A DNA stretch of 64,000 nucleotides from contig MCFE01000073.1 in assembly GCA_002104905.1 (NCBI GenBank), positions 121,180-185,179 on the forward strand, written 5' to 3'. The translations under genes and the position numbers were made by a program. The notes under the pieces were generated by a model. The model made no database searches and was not told the origin of the DNA. It was given only the letters and a program-made list of their open reading frames with translations. This stretch comes from Basidiobolus meristosporus CBS 931.73 (Eukaryota > Basidiobolomycota > Basidiobolomycetes > Basidiobolales > Basidiobolaceae). This document shows, one piece after another, positions 53,037-63,576 of the stretch (the first letter of the stretch is position 1; the number at the start of each line of letters is the position of its first letter).

Positions 53037-55560
53037 CTCCCACTGAGCTAAATGCTCATACTAACTAGACCTAATTTTGGCCTAAGATATTCAAACTTGT
53101 CTCTTGCTAATGGTTTGGTAAATATGTCTGCAATCATTTCATCTGAAGGACAGTAAACTAAGCTAACTAAGTTATTCTCTATAGCTTCACATATGAAACA
53201 ATGTCTAATATCTATCTGCTCAGTTCTAGCATGAAAAGTTGGATTTCTACCTAATTGTATACATCCTTGATTACCTTGAAATAAAGTAATAGGCGTTTTT
53301 GACATAGGCCTAAATCTGTGAAAAGCTTTCTTAACCACATTGGCTCTATTGTAGCTTCACAGGCTGCAATATACTCTGCCTCTGTGGTAGAAAGTGCTAT
53401 GGTTGGTTGCTTTCTTGAGTTCCATGAAATTGCTCCTTTGCAGTAACAAAAGGTGTATCCTGTGGTGGATCTTCTGTCTTTCAAATTATGTCCCCAATCA
53501 GCATCAGAGTATCCCATAAGATCCTGTTCTGAGTCCTTATAAGTGTATCTTAAGCAGATATCAGCAGTTCCTTGAGGTATCTGAAATCCACTTAACTGCT
53601 ACAATATGATCAGATTCACAGTTCTGATTATGTTGGCTGATAGCTCCCACTGAATATGAGATATCCAGACGGGTTCTAAGCATGATATATAACAGACTGC
53701 CAACCATAGATTGATAAGGAAAGTCAGGGCTCTCAGATGGCACCAAGCTCTCTTGATTTTGATTGAGTGTTGGCCAAGCTAAGGTTTGTCTCATTGTACT
53801 GCAGTTACAGTCTTCCATTTGGTACCTCCTTAGTATATCTTGAATATACTTGGTTTAGCTTAGGGTAATAGTCTGGGTACTTCTTTCTATGGAGAACCTA
53901 ATTCCTAAATAGTAACTGAGTTCTCCTAGATTGGACACCCTGAACTCCTTAGATAGGCTGGATTTAGTCTCTTCCAGTGTTGTTAGATTATTGGTGGCTA
54001 TAATAAGATCATCCACATAAAGAGCTAATAGAACTAGATTTGCTCTATCTGGCTTATAGTATATACTATAGTCAGCATTACTCCTTTTGAAACTCACAGA
54101 TTCTAAATAAGAATCTATCCAACAATTCCAGGCTCTTGGTGATTGTTTGAGACCATATAGTGACTTTTTAAGCTTCCAGACCAAATGGGGGTTATATTGG
54201 TCAGCAAGCCCATCAGGCTGGTCCAAATACACATCCTCATCAAGTTCTCCATTCAAAAATGCAGTTTTTACATCCATTTGATGAATAAAAAACTTATACT
54301 TGGCTGCAATAGCCAATATTAACCCAATGGAAATTAAACTAGGCTACTGATATAAAGGTCTCAGTAAAGTCAAGTCCATTTGTTGGAGAGTATCCTTTGG
54401 CCATAATTCTTGCTTGGTATCTTTCAATTGTACCATAAACCTTGTATTTTGCCTTGAAGACCCATCTGCATCCAATTGGTTTTTGGTTAATTGGTAATTT
54501 GACTAAGTCCCAAGTTTGATTTTCCATCAGGGCCTGATATTCCTCAGTCATTGCAGACCTCCAAAACTTTGTCTGAGGGCTATTTAGGGCCTCTTTTACA
54601 GTCTGGGGCTCATCAATATGGACTGAATAGGCATAGGCTAAGTTTGTACCCGCATTGATATAGTAATTTGGGCAATTTCTTATCTAGTTGGATCTCCAGG
54701 AATTTGTTACTGGAACAATCACTGCTGGGATATTCCTGGGCACTGCTTCAGGCTGAACCACATTGGTAGAGTCCTCTGCAGTGAAAATCTTTCATTGGTT
54801 TGCTCTGATTCAATCCTGACAATTGGTGGACTTGATATCAGATTTTTGTCATCATCTGATGTCATTTTTTGTGAAAATTTGGATTTTCATCAAACAACAC
54901 ATCTCTGGACTTGATAAGCTTCTTTGCTTTGGTATTGATGAGTCTGTATGCTTTACTCTCATTGCAGTAACCTAAAAATATGCATTTTACACTTTTTGGC
55001 ACAAATTTTGACTGATTTTCAGGCAGCTTCTTGGCATATGCTGTACACCCAAATACTCTGAGATGTTCTGCAATTGGTCTGTACCCATACCATGCATCAA
55101 ATGGAGTAGAATCACAAAGTATTCTGTTATAGCGCCTATTTTTAAGGTATGCAGCTGTGGCAACTGATTCTGCCCAGATATCATAGGATAATTTTGATCA
55201 TAGTTCATAGACTTGACATTTCAATTATTGATCTGTTTGCACATTCTGCTACTCCATGTTGTTGTGGGGAGTATGGTACAGTATTCTCTTGCTTTATCCT
55301 ATGAATTTTGCAGAAGTGGATGAAGAGTTTTGAGGTATATTCTCCACATTTGTCAGAGCATATTTTCTCAATTTTTTCACCAGTTTCTCTCTCCACCATG
55401 GTTTTAAATTCCCTGAGCTTAGACAGAGATTTTTCCTTTCTCTCCATGAAGTAAACCCATGTGTATCATGTATAATCATCAATAAAAGTGGTGAAATACT
55501 TCATCTAAGGGCTAATATGACCCAAGTCCTTTGGTATGACACATCCACATATTCTCTAAG
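53037..55560 (-). pseudogene. Ty1/copia pol remnant (integrase, reverse transcriptase, RNase H)
   Basis: Read from right to left: integrase core fragment (ICSDKCGEYTSKLF, ENTVPYSPQQHGVAE, 55205-55447), a gap with broken frames, the start of reverse transcriptase (DLVKLPINQKPIGCRWVFK), its core (QMDVKTAFLNGELDEDVYL, LYGLKQSPRAW, ALYVDDLIIA with the YVDD active site, 53855-54316), and RNase H (SDADWG, RSTTGYTFCYC, STTEAEYIA, then IDIRHCFI). Several frameshifts and stops separate the pieces, and gag, protease and the 5' LTR are missing, so the element is dead. Confidence 0.88.
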
Positions 55561-57450
55561 TAGCTGTAGCTTCAAATACTGCAAGTTGTAGCTTTAAGGA
55601 GACTTGGATTTCATACAGTGCTCAGCTGGCATCTTGCTGGCCTTCATCAAGCACTCCACAGGAAAATATTTTCTTCAGCAAATAGATGCACTACAAGGTA
55701 TTAATGACCTAATTAGGGCATCAAATATGGGGAACAACAAAACAAGCATTTCAAAACTGTTCCTACTGCTGCATGACAAGAGTGTCTCTCCACCTATGAG
55801 AAATATATAAGTTTTGTTCTATGGTTCTGTATATCTTAATTTAATCACATTAATGGCTGTTTCCACATCAAACAAGAATCTTAAGCCAGGGGAATATGTA
55901 GAAAAGTAGCCTTACACTATAAACAAAGGTATAGACAGTACCTGAAATTGTTATAACAGACACAGCAACTGAGCTGGGCTATGCATTTTGTGCAACAGCC
56001 ATGTACAGTAGATGACCATGGTGGTACATTATCTTATTGCTCCTTGACATATCTTTAGCAAGCCAAACCCTACCAAATTCCATCAGCCAATAAATAGAAC
56101 TCTAGAGGAGCTACTTTGCTGTTTGACAAGATAGAGGTATGCAGTTAGAAGTGTCATTTTACTGATATCCAGCTCTTGTTGCCTTTTGTTCAGGATGGGT
56201 ATATGCCATACCTCTGGTAACCACTCAATATTGCTTTACCAAAGTACTGTGGTGCTGCATGCAGGTTTGCTTGAACTTTCAGATAGATAATTACTAACTA
56301 CTAGCTACCCTTTGCAAAAAAATTGATGAAGGCCTACAGAAGGCCAGCAAAATACTCTATCAATTTTAAGTCTCCTCAAAGCTACAACTACCCACATCTG
56401 TAGTCAAGGCTACTTTTAGGATCTATGGATGTATAGCATGGAACAACTTAAGTCTAATTAGCCCTAGTCACAACTTAGGTAGCAGCCCAATTACTTTTCC
56501 CTGGGTTAAAAGCATTTGAAGATTCTATAAAATTCACCAGCTAAACTCCATCTAAATGCCAGGATGATTCCAGCTCAGTTGTATCTAGTGAATAAGAAAT
56601 CCTAGTTTAGATTCTTTATAGGTCCTAGTTAGCCAGTTTGATTTATGCCCCATGCATTTGTATATTTTACATATTGACTTTGAACAGTATCTGTTCACAA
56701 TAATGCAACTTCTATCTGTGGCTTGCTATGATGAGCAAAAGTAGAAATCATCAGAAATTGATTTCCATAGTGTGACTAGTGATACTTCAAAAGGATATTT
56801 TTCCAGTGGTGAGCATTATTCAAATGTGGCTCAGCTTTACAATGCAGCACAACTTATACCCCTACATGACCACTCTCAGTGAGTCACTACCACAGACAAA
56901 AAAATACCTTGAACTGGGATAGTATGACCAAAATGTAGCATCTTGACTAACATAAAGCCTTTTATGCAACAAATTGCAGTGCAATAAGCACTCTGATTTT
57001 TCATCAAGAGTAAAGTACTGAACAGAGTTATGCACAATCTATACTTACTATGCCAATATAGCATGAAATGCTGAGACCCAAAAACACTCATCAAATGATA
57101 TCTTTGCTAGCTATATTCTCCTGAAGTCAGCTAGCTGGTGAATATCACTGCTTAGCAATGGCTGAATTGTTTGTAGTAGAAGGGGTCTGATGCTAGAAAT
57201 GCATAGTATTTACAGCCAGTACACTATACCTTTCTTTCAGGATAAAAATTGGCTTTTCCACTGATAATAATGGAATTAAACCATTTTCTTCTGGCTCAGT
57301 TATACTAAATATAGGTCAGCTTGCATTTTACATGAGACCTAGGAGGACTTCCAGTTATCTACCTACTATAAGCTGTTTAGAAAGGGTGATTACTCCTTTG
57401 TAGTATGATAGATGCCACACTCATTGCCACAGCTGTGAATCAATATATTT
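55561..57450. other. unrecognised AT-rich stretch between copia and LINE
   Basis: About 1.9 kb with no convincing coding frame, tandem repeat or known transposon domain. Its composition resembles the surrounding transposon DNA, so an old unrecognised insertion is possible. Confidence 0.45.
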
Positions 57451-57513
57451 AGGGGGGGGAGACAGTCACCAACAGGTGAAATCTTTATTTCAGTTGAAAC
57501 AAAGAAGCCAGTG

Positions 57514-60282
57514 CTACTGTTGTAGCTTTGATACAAGAGTGTGTAGCTGAGGGGAATTTGTAGGTAAGTTAATAAGAAGTGATGATAGTTCTTCAGTGCT
57601 CAAGACACTGTTCAGTGGGAAGGGGGGTAGCAAGAGAGGTAAGAATGACTTGTGAACAACATTAATGAGGGGAATGTGATAAGGATTGATATTCATCATA
57701 AAGGGAGTGTGCTGCTGCAGATATTGCTGCCAAAGGTCTGTCAAGTACTTCAGGTAGGCCAGCTTGGGTTTTTCTGACTGCAGAATAAATTCAGCAAGCT
57801 TCTTGACTTCAGGATCTCCAAGTATAGTTCTCCAGCAGGAGCCAGGTGTAGTGTGGTGTGTTCTCTTCCAGGCCTTAATCAGTGGGTTGTTGCAGTTGTG
57901 AAGTCTGAGGTATAATCTGGTTCTAAGGTAGAGAAGTCTGATCTTATAGGGCATAAACCCAAAAGCACCAAGAATAGCATGTCTGTAGGGGCATTCAGGC
58001 AAATGAGGCACCAAGGAGGTAATGCACCATACTGCAAACTTGTCAAGCTTAGTGCAGTCTCTAGAAGTAAGAGAGAGAAGTGGTAAGCCAAATTCCAGGA
58101 CAGGGAAGACAAACTGCTTGAGTAGAAGGAGGCAGCTGGGAGCTGAAGTTGTAGGAGGAGTAACAGCCAGTAGCTTGTGGAGTGCCTGTCTTGCCAGGAT
58201 AATTCTCTTCTTCAGGTGTGCTCCAGAGTCTAGTCCAGTAGGAAGGAAAGGAAAGCCAAGATATGTAGCAGAAACCTGAGCAGGTAGAGTGGAGTTCTCC
58301 AAGTTGATGGGAGAGCCCAAAGGTACTGTCTTTGCAATGGAAAGCTGGAGATTATTCTTCTGCAGATACTGCTGGATGGTCTGGGAGTCTTGTTGCACAT
58401 TGGAGGAGGATATTCTGATGTCATCAGCATAGAGAGTAACCAGGCAGTCCGCTGAGAGTCTTGGGAAATCATTCAGGAAGATGGCAAACAGTATAGGACC
58501 AAGCACAGAGCCTTGAACCACTCCATTAGGAACTGAGAACACAGCTGATTGCTCACTTGGGTGCAGAATTCTTGCTTGTGGATCCAGAAACAGAGACCTG
58601 ACAAGGTGGGTGAGAGAGGTACTGGAGAAGCATTGCAACTTGGACCAAAGCAGATTTCTGTCAACTGAATCAAAGGCCTTAGTAATATCAAACAGAACAG
58701 AGGGATACTTGCACTGGAGAGAGTGATCTTGGCTAAGTATGACTGCATATTCCAAGGAGAGGCCAGGAACAAAGCCAAACTGTGCAGGATGAAACTTGAG
58801 AGAGTCAGAGTAGAGCTCTTGAGCAAGCAGAAGCTCAAACACCTTTCTGCAGGTGGGCAGCAGAGATATTGGCCTGTAGGAGCTAGGATCCAGGTGCTTT
58901 CCTTTACCCTTGTACAGTGGCAGAACATTTGCAAAGGACCATTCCTCAGGAGTAGAAAGCTGGCCTGAGCATTGCTGAAACAGTGGAAGCAGAAGTGCAG
59001 ACATGGCCTTGGTACTAGTCTTCAGAAGCTCATAAGAGATTGTGTCCACACCTGGAGCAGTAGAGTTGGGAAGCCTCTTGAGCACATTATGGATTCTCCT
59101 TTGATCAAGTGCAAGTGGGATGGGCAGAGTCTTGAAGTCAGGATGAAAGCCAGGAGTTGAGTACTGCTTTGTAGAGAAGAAGATGTTAGCCAGCTGTTCT
59201 GTTGAAGGTAACTTCCAGGAAGAGGGCCTCATTGCCCTGTAGAGTCTTGATACTGTTCTTGTTATAGAGTTGGAAGATTGCAGAGGCAAAGAACTCATAA
59301 TATGATCCCAGAGCTGAGTATGCAGAGTGTGGTGAATTGCCTTGGAGTGGTGTATTGCTGTCAGGAGGAGTTTCTCTGTTTTTGGGTTAGGGAAACTCAG
59401 GTAGCTTTGTTGCAGGGCTGAAACAATGGATTCCCATTTTCTTGAGGTAACAGCAGTAGTCTTGCATGGCAGTGAGAGGGAGGCAGACACCAGAATCAGA
59501 TGCTTCACAAAGAGCCAGGCATAGTTGAGATCATCTGGCAGAGAAAGTAGCAAACTGGCAAGCTTCAAGTAGTTCCCAAAGTCTTTCTTCTGATTCTTGG
59601 TAGCTTTGTGGGTGAGCACAGTAAGTTTTGGCAGCTTCTTCTTCACCACTGGTTGCATAGAAAGGGACCAGGCTGGGTGGTCAGAGGCTCTCAAGGATCC
59701 TAGCTCAGCTCCAGAGAATTGCTTGACTTCATTCACAAAGTAGAAGGCAGCAGCAGAAGGGCAGATCCAGTCAACACATCTTTTCTCAGATTGAGCACCT
59801 AGTGCTAGCAGATGGCTTTCTCTCAGGAAGTTCAGTAGGAATGTAGACCTTGGCTTCATTCTTGCAGTCAGAGTAGTCTTGTTCTCAGGATGGGGAATGT
59901 TGAGATCTCCAAGCAAGATAACAGGTGTTGATATAGATTGTTGGTATTGCTGAACCTTCTGGCATATAACTTGCACTTCCTGAAGGGCAAGACTTGGAGG
60001 CAGATAGCAGAGCACCAGACTGATAGTTGGCAACTGGAGAGCAGCACAGTAAGGGGAGTAAAGAGGAACACAGAGATGAGGAGTATTGATGGTAGAAGAG
60101 ATGAAGCAGATAGAGGAGGTATTCTTTGTTCTAGGAGTAGAAAAGCAATATAGATTAGTCAAAAGTATAGAGGGTAGCTGGACATCAATCAAACACAGGA
60201 GGGAAAATCTTGAAAGAAGTCTCTCTAGAGTTGGTCTTGATGGCTGTATGCTGTTGCAGTTAAGCAACAGAACTTCAGGTAG
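57514..60282 (-). CDS. LINE ORF2: AP endonuclease and reverse transcriptase
   Basis: About 922 codons without a stop. The N-terminal endonuclease has LLLNCNSI, ILLGDLNIPHPEN and RASDHPAWSL, so the catalytic Asn, Asp-Asn and Ser-Asp-His are seen, but the usual Gln-Glu-Thr is not clear (LCLIDVQL), a possible defect. The reverse transcriptase shows YKGKGKHLDPSSYRPISLL, VLFDITKAFDSVDR, GVVQGSVLGPILFAIFLND and the LYADD active site. No zinc knuckle or RNase H is visible after the thumb region. There is no ATG at the start: the frame follows directly, in register, after the ORF1 stop codon, so expression may use readthrough or reinitiation. Confidence 0.9.
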   Translation of the reverse strand, partial: LPEVLLLNCNSIQPSRPTLERLLSRFSLLCLIDVQLPSILLTNLYCFSTPRTKNTSSICFISSTINTPHLCVPLYSPYCAALQLPTISLVLCYLPPSLALQEVQVICQKVQQYQQSISTPVILLGDLNIPHPENKTTLTARMKPRSTFLLNFLRESHLLALGAQSEKRCVDWICPSAAAFYFVNEVKQFSGAELGSLRASDHPAWSLSMQPVVKKKLPKLTVLTHKATKNQKKDFGNYLKLASLLLSLPDDLNYAWLFVKHLILVSASLSLPCKTTAVTSRKWESIVSALQQSYLSFPNPKTEKLLLTAIHHSKAIHHTLHTQLWDHIMSSLPLQSSNSITRTVSRLYRAMRPSSWKLPSTEQLANIFFSTKQYSTPGFHPDFKTLPIPLALDQRRIHNVLKRLPNSTAPGVDTISYELLKTSTKAMSALLLPLFQQCSGQLSTPEEWSFANVLPLYKGKGKHLDPSSYRPISLLPTCRKVFELLLAQELYSDSLKFHPAQFGFVPGLSLEYAVILSQDHSLQCKYPSVLFDITKAFDSVDRNLLWSKLQCFSSTSLTHLVRSLFLDPQARILHPSEQSAVFSVPNGVVQGSVLGPILFAIFLNDFPRLSADCLVTLYADDIRISSSNVQQDSQTIQQYLQKNNLQLSIAKTVPLGSPINLENSTLPAQVSATYLGFPFLPTGLDSGAHLKKRIILARQALHKLLAVTPPTTSAPSCLLLLKQFVFPVLEFGLPLLSLTSRDCTKLDKFAVWCITSLVPHLPECPYRHAILGAFGFMPYKIRLLYLRTRLYLRLHNCNNPLIKAWKRTHHTTPGSCWRTILGDPEVKKLAEFILQSEKPKLAYLKYLTDLWQQYLQQHTPFMMNINPYHIPLINVVHKSFLPLLLPPFPLNSVLSTEELSSLLINLPTNSPQLHTLVSKLQQ

Positions 60283-61790
60283 TCAGGCAGAGGTTGTAGC
60301 TTCTTCAGAGGCAGCATTAACAATGTGACCTGCAGAGTCCCAGAGCTCTTCAAATGGTGCATCACTTAAGTCAGCAAGGAGGGAAATGGCATGATTCTTG
60401 AGGAAGTATGCCACATCATAGGAGGGGGCTTGTCTCTTGATGGCAACAAAGAAAGACAGAATGGCAACATGGGCTGGAGGCTTGTTGAACAGTAGAGAGT
60501 CAGAGGATTCAGATTCTTCAGGCACTATCTTGAAGTCAGTTTTCAGCCAGTTAAGGTTCTTCTCCACAAAGGCAACAAATGGGTCAGCAATGTTTTGGTC
60601 TAGGATAACCTCCAGAATCTTCCCTTTTCTCCAGGCCAGGTTGACAATTCTTGAGAGCTGAATATTGCATGCCTTGAGTGCTTTCCTGATGTTGGAAATG
60701 GGAGTCCAGGGAACTTGCTTCAAGTACACCACAGTCCAGGTAGAAGCTGGTGGTAGGTTTGCTGGGGGCTTGTAAGTCCTTCTGTGTTGCAATGGAGCTG
60801 CAGTAGTCAGATTGGAGTCCACATTCTCAGTAGAAGGTTTTCTTGATGTTCTTGCTGAATAGTACTGGAGCTGGATGTGCTGATGATTCTTGCTAGAACC
60901 TTGCCTGCATAAGTCTGAGGTATAGCTGAGGTGACTGTAGAGGTGGTGGCAGCTGGTGCAGGTGGAGAGGCAGAGACTGAAGCAGGAACTGAGGTCACCT
61001 GGGAGAAGGCAGTGGAAGCAGGTTTTCTGGGAGGAACAGAGTTCACTATCCAGTTGTTCTGTAAAACACTGGAGTAGCTTTTCTGTGGAACAGGATCTTG
61101 CTCTTGAACAGGAACAGAAGCAGGAGGCTGGGGCTGAGCAGTAGTGGTAAGGCAGTGGCACTCCAAGGAAGCTTTTTGCAAGGCATCTCTGGCAGTTTTC
61201 AGGGCAGTATTGGCTTCATTCTTGAGCTTCTTGCATTGGGCATCCAGTCTCTTGTTTTCAATAGCCAGGGCAGTATTGGCAGCCTCTAAATCAGCAATTC
61301 TCTTCTCAACTGCAAGGAATCTCTGAAGAAATGCATCAGTAGAAGTGCTGGCATCTGGGAGAGCAGTGGCAGGAATAGAGTCCATTGACAGTGGGCTTCT
61401 TGGAGGCAAGGAAAGTGGACTGGCAGATTCAGGCACAAAAGGAGATATCCTGGCAGGAGGAGAAGGAGTATCCAAGGCAGTAACAGAGGCAATTCTTGTT
61501 GGTGAAGCAGCAGCAGGGGAGGCAAGCCTGTTCAGAAACTGGGCAGGAGAGAGTGCTTGAGGAGAGGGAGTCTTCAGCTTGCCAAGCATGTCTTCCATCA
61601 GAGTGATACCAATATTCCTGGTGCATTTGCAGAGAAAAGTAAGCTTCCTGAGTCTGCCAGCTCTTCCATTCCTTCTGATAGTTCCTTTGTTTCCACAGTT
61701 GGGGCAAGAAATCTTCTTGACAGACTTGTCAAAGCAATCAAGAACCTTCCTTTCAGGTGTAGTGGGCTCCTGTTGAGGTTTTGGTGGCAT
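60283..61790 (-). pseudogene. LINE ORF1 (nucleic-acid-binding protein), one frameshift
   Basis: The ATG at 61790 starts MPPKPQQEPTTPERK, then a zinc-ribbon-like CPNCGNKGTIRR with LTFLCKC, a Ser/Pro-rich stretch, a coiled coil (VEKRIADLEAANTALAIENK) and a Ser/Ala-rich part. Around 60830-60870 the frame must change; the second frame continues RKPSTENVDSNL and a folded domain (ASTWTVVYLKQVPWTPIS, LSRIVNLAWRKGKILEVILD) to a TGA at 60283-60285. The folded domain is homologous to that of the ORF1-only element at 62807-63536. One indel therefore separates this copy from an intact ORF1. Confidence 0.8.
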
Positions 61791-61880
61791 ATCCAGAGTT
61801 TCAGCTTCAAATTTCAATTTTTGAGATTTTTGGGTGATTTTTGATGGGCGGGATCAAAATTAGGGTTAGGGTTGCGCGCT

Positions 61881-62020
61881 GTGACTGCTTTTTACGATCG
61901 CAAGGTCAGATCCTAGGAAAAATAAAAATAGTTAGTAAAGGTGATTTAATGGATGGATGGATGGATTCGGAGTCAGATTCAATCAAAAAATCAAATTGTT
62001 GACTAATTTAAAGAGCATTT
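61881..62020. other. junction between LINE and next element
   Basis: About 140 bases with a short ATGG repeat (about 61950-61965). It may be LINE leader or host DNA. Confidence 0.4.
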
Positions 62021-62145
62021 AGGGGGGGAGACAGTCACCAACCGGTGAAATCTTTATTTCAGTTGAAACAAAGAAGCCAGCGCTACTGTTGTAGCTTTGA
62101 TACAAGAGTGTGTAGCTGAGGGGAATTAGTAGGTAAGTTAATAAG
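62021..62145 (-). mobile_element. 5'-truncated second LINE copy (3' end only)
   Basis: About 125 bases nearly identical to the LINE 3' end at 57451-57576, with few differences (for example CCGG for CAGG within the hairpin region). Only the last part of ORF2 and the 3' UTR remain, the usual result of aborted LINE reverse transcription. Confidence 0.9.
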
Positions 62146-62669
62146 GGGGAGGAAAGTCACCAAGTGGTGAAATACTTTATTTACTTATGACAAGTATCTA
62201 AAGAAGCCAAGTTAATCTGAAGTAATTCCTAGAAAGCTAGGTCTGAGAGATATCTTCCTGGTAAGCCAGGTCTGAGAGTTGAGAAGCTGAGTGGTACTAT
62301 ATTTCCTAGTTAGCTAGGTCTGAGAGAGGTTTCCTGGAAAGCCAGGCCTGAGAAGTGAGAATCTGAATATATCTGAGCTAAGTTATACTGGTTTTGTGGT
62401 AGCTGAATTGTGGCCGGAATGGCCAGTAGACTAGGGGAACTGAGATGAATTTCTGGGCGATCACTGGCCAAATTTACTAGGCAAATCTGCACCAATTAGC
62501 ATTTCAAGGATTTCAGCCAATCAGAGCCTTTACTTTGCCCGATGGTTGATCAAGCCATCTCCCAATGAGCACACATCAATTTATTGATCAAATTTTGCTG
62601 GATCCAGGATTTGAACCCACAACCATGGGTATGGAAGGGTTAGGGATAACCACAAGGCTAAGTGTTCTT
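62146..62669 (-). mobile_element. SINE: tRNA-like head, hairpin body, LINE-type tail
   Basis: On the minus strand the head has a pol III A box TAGCCTTGTGG (62650-62660) and B box GGTTCAAATCC (62607-62617), 43 bases apart as in a tRNA. The body contains four palindromic hairpins. The tail reads GGCTTCTTT, then AATAAAG, then the TCACC-ACTT-GGTGA hairpin (62157-62170) and C-run, matching the LINE 3' end. There is no coding frame. It would be transcribed by pol III and copied by the LINE enzyme. Confidence 0.75.
62228..62346 (-). repeat. four covarying short hairpins in the SINE body
   Basis: CCTAGAAAGCTAGG (62228-62241), CCTGGTAAGCCAGG (62257-62270), CCTAGTTAGCTAGG (62305-62318) and CCTGGAAAGCCAGG (62333-62346) each form a five-base-pair stem. 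The fourth base pair alternates A-T and G-C on both arms. Each is followed by a CTGAGA-type sequence. Confidence 0.8.
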
Positions 62670-62806
62670 GGTTAGGGTTAGGGGAGGGAAAGTCACCAAA
62701 GTAGGTGAAATCTTTATTTGATTTCAGACAAGTCTAACTACAAATAAAGAAGCCAGCTGGGAATAGAAGATTCCCAAAGTAAACACTAAGTTGAATATGA
62801 ATAAAT

Positions 62807-63536
62807 CTAAGCTAAAGTTAAGGCAGTATCCCAGAGTACACTGGAGTTCAGGTTCATGGGGGAGTGAAGTAGATAAGCTTGAGAGATATAATAATCTTTT
62901 AAGAAGTGGGTAACAGCAGGTGAAGGGGAGTTTTTGATAAGTGAAGTGAATCTTGAGATCAGAGATTCCTCTAATGAGAAGGTCTTGTAAACTGGAGAAT
63001 CAGGAAACTCTTTAAAGGCATGGTCAGTAGGTTCCCAGTAAAACTGGTCAGAGACATTTTGAGAGAATTGCTTTAGCAATACTTTTGTCAAGTACTACCT
63101 CCAGAGTGTGATGGTTGATAAATCTCATGTTGACAATCTTGGATAAGTTGTAACCTTGTTGCTTGAGATACATCCTATGCTCAGATATAGGAATAAACTC
63201 CACATTGGCAAAGTAGCAGACAGCCCAGTCAGTAGCAGGAGGCAAATCAGAAGTGGCAGGAAACTTTCTTTTGGTCTTGGGAGGAGCAGCAGGATGTCTT
63301 GAGGAAGCAGGAACAGACTTTTTGACAACTTCAGAGTAGGAAGAGTGAGCAGGAGCAGATGATTCTTGGGGAGTCTTGTTGGCAGGAAGAGTTGGCACAG
63401 GGACAATAGATTCTTGCAGATCAGAGAAGGCAGAAAAGAGCTTTTGAACTTGTTTCTTGAGTAGAGCATTTTCAGCTTCAACAAGTGCAAGCCTTTCCTC
63501 AAGGAAAGAAATCTGAAGGGAATGGAGTGAAGGCAT
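62807..63536 (-). pseudogene. ORF1-like protein of the short LINE derivative
   Basis: The ATG at 63536 begins MPSLHSLQISFLEERLALVEAENALLKKQ, a coiled coil, then a Ser/Pro-rich stretch and the folded domain TDWAVCYFANVEFIPIS, LSKIVNMRFINHHTLEVVLD, which parallels the LINE ORF1 domain. The frame shifts once at about 63055-63090; the second frame continues DQFYWEPTDHAFKEF to a TAG at 62807. The shift lies at a different place from that in the LINE ORF1. Confidence 0.7.
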
Positions 63537-63576
63537 AAGAAATAAGAAGAAGAGGGTAAGATGGGGTGGGTGGGTG

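Larger units (their letters stand above)
57451..61880 (-). mobile_element. nearly full-length LINE (non-LTR retrotransposon)
   Basis: About 4.4 kb on the minus strand: 5' leader near 61800-61880, ORF1 (61790-60283), ORF2 (60282-57514) and a short 3' UTR ending in AATAAAG, a TCACC-TGTT-GGTGA hairpin (57466-57479) and a C-run. There are no LTRs. The 5' boundary is uncertain; AATTAGGGTTAGGGTT lies at about 61858-61873. ORF2 is open throughout, so the insertion is young or selected. Confidence 0.88.
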
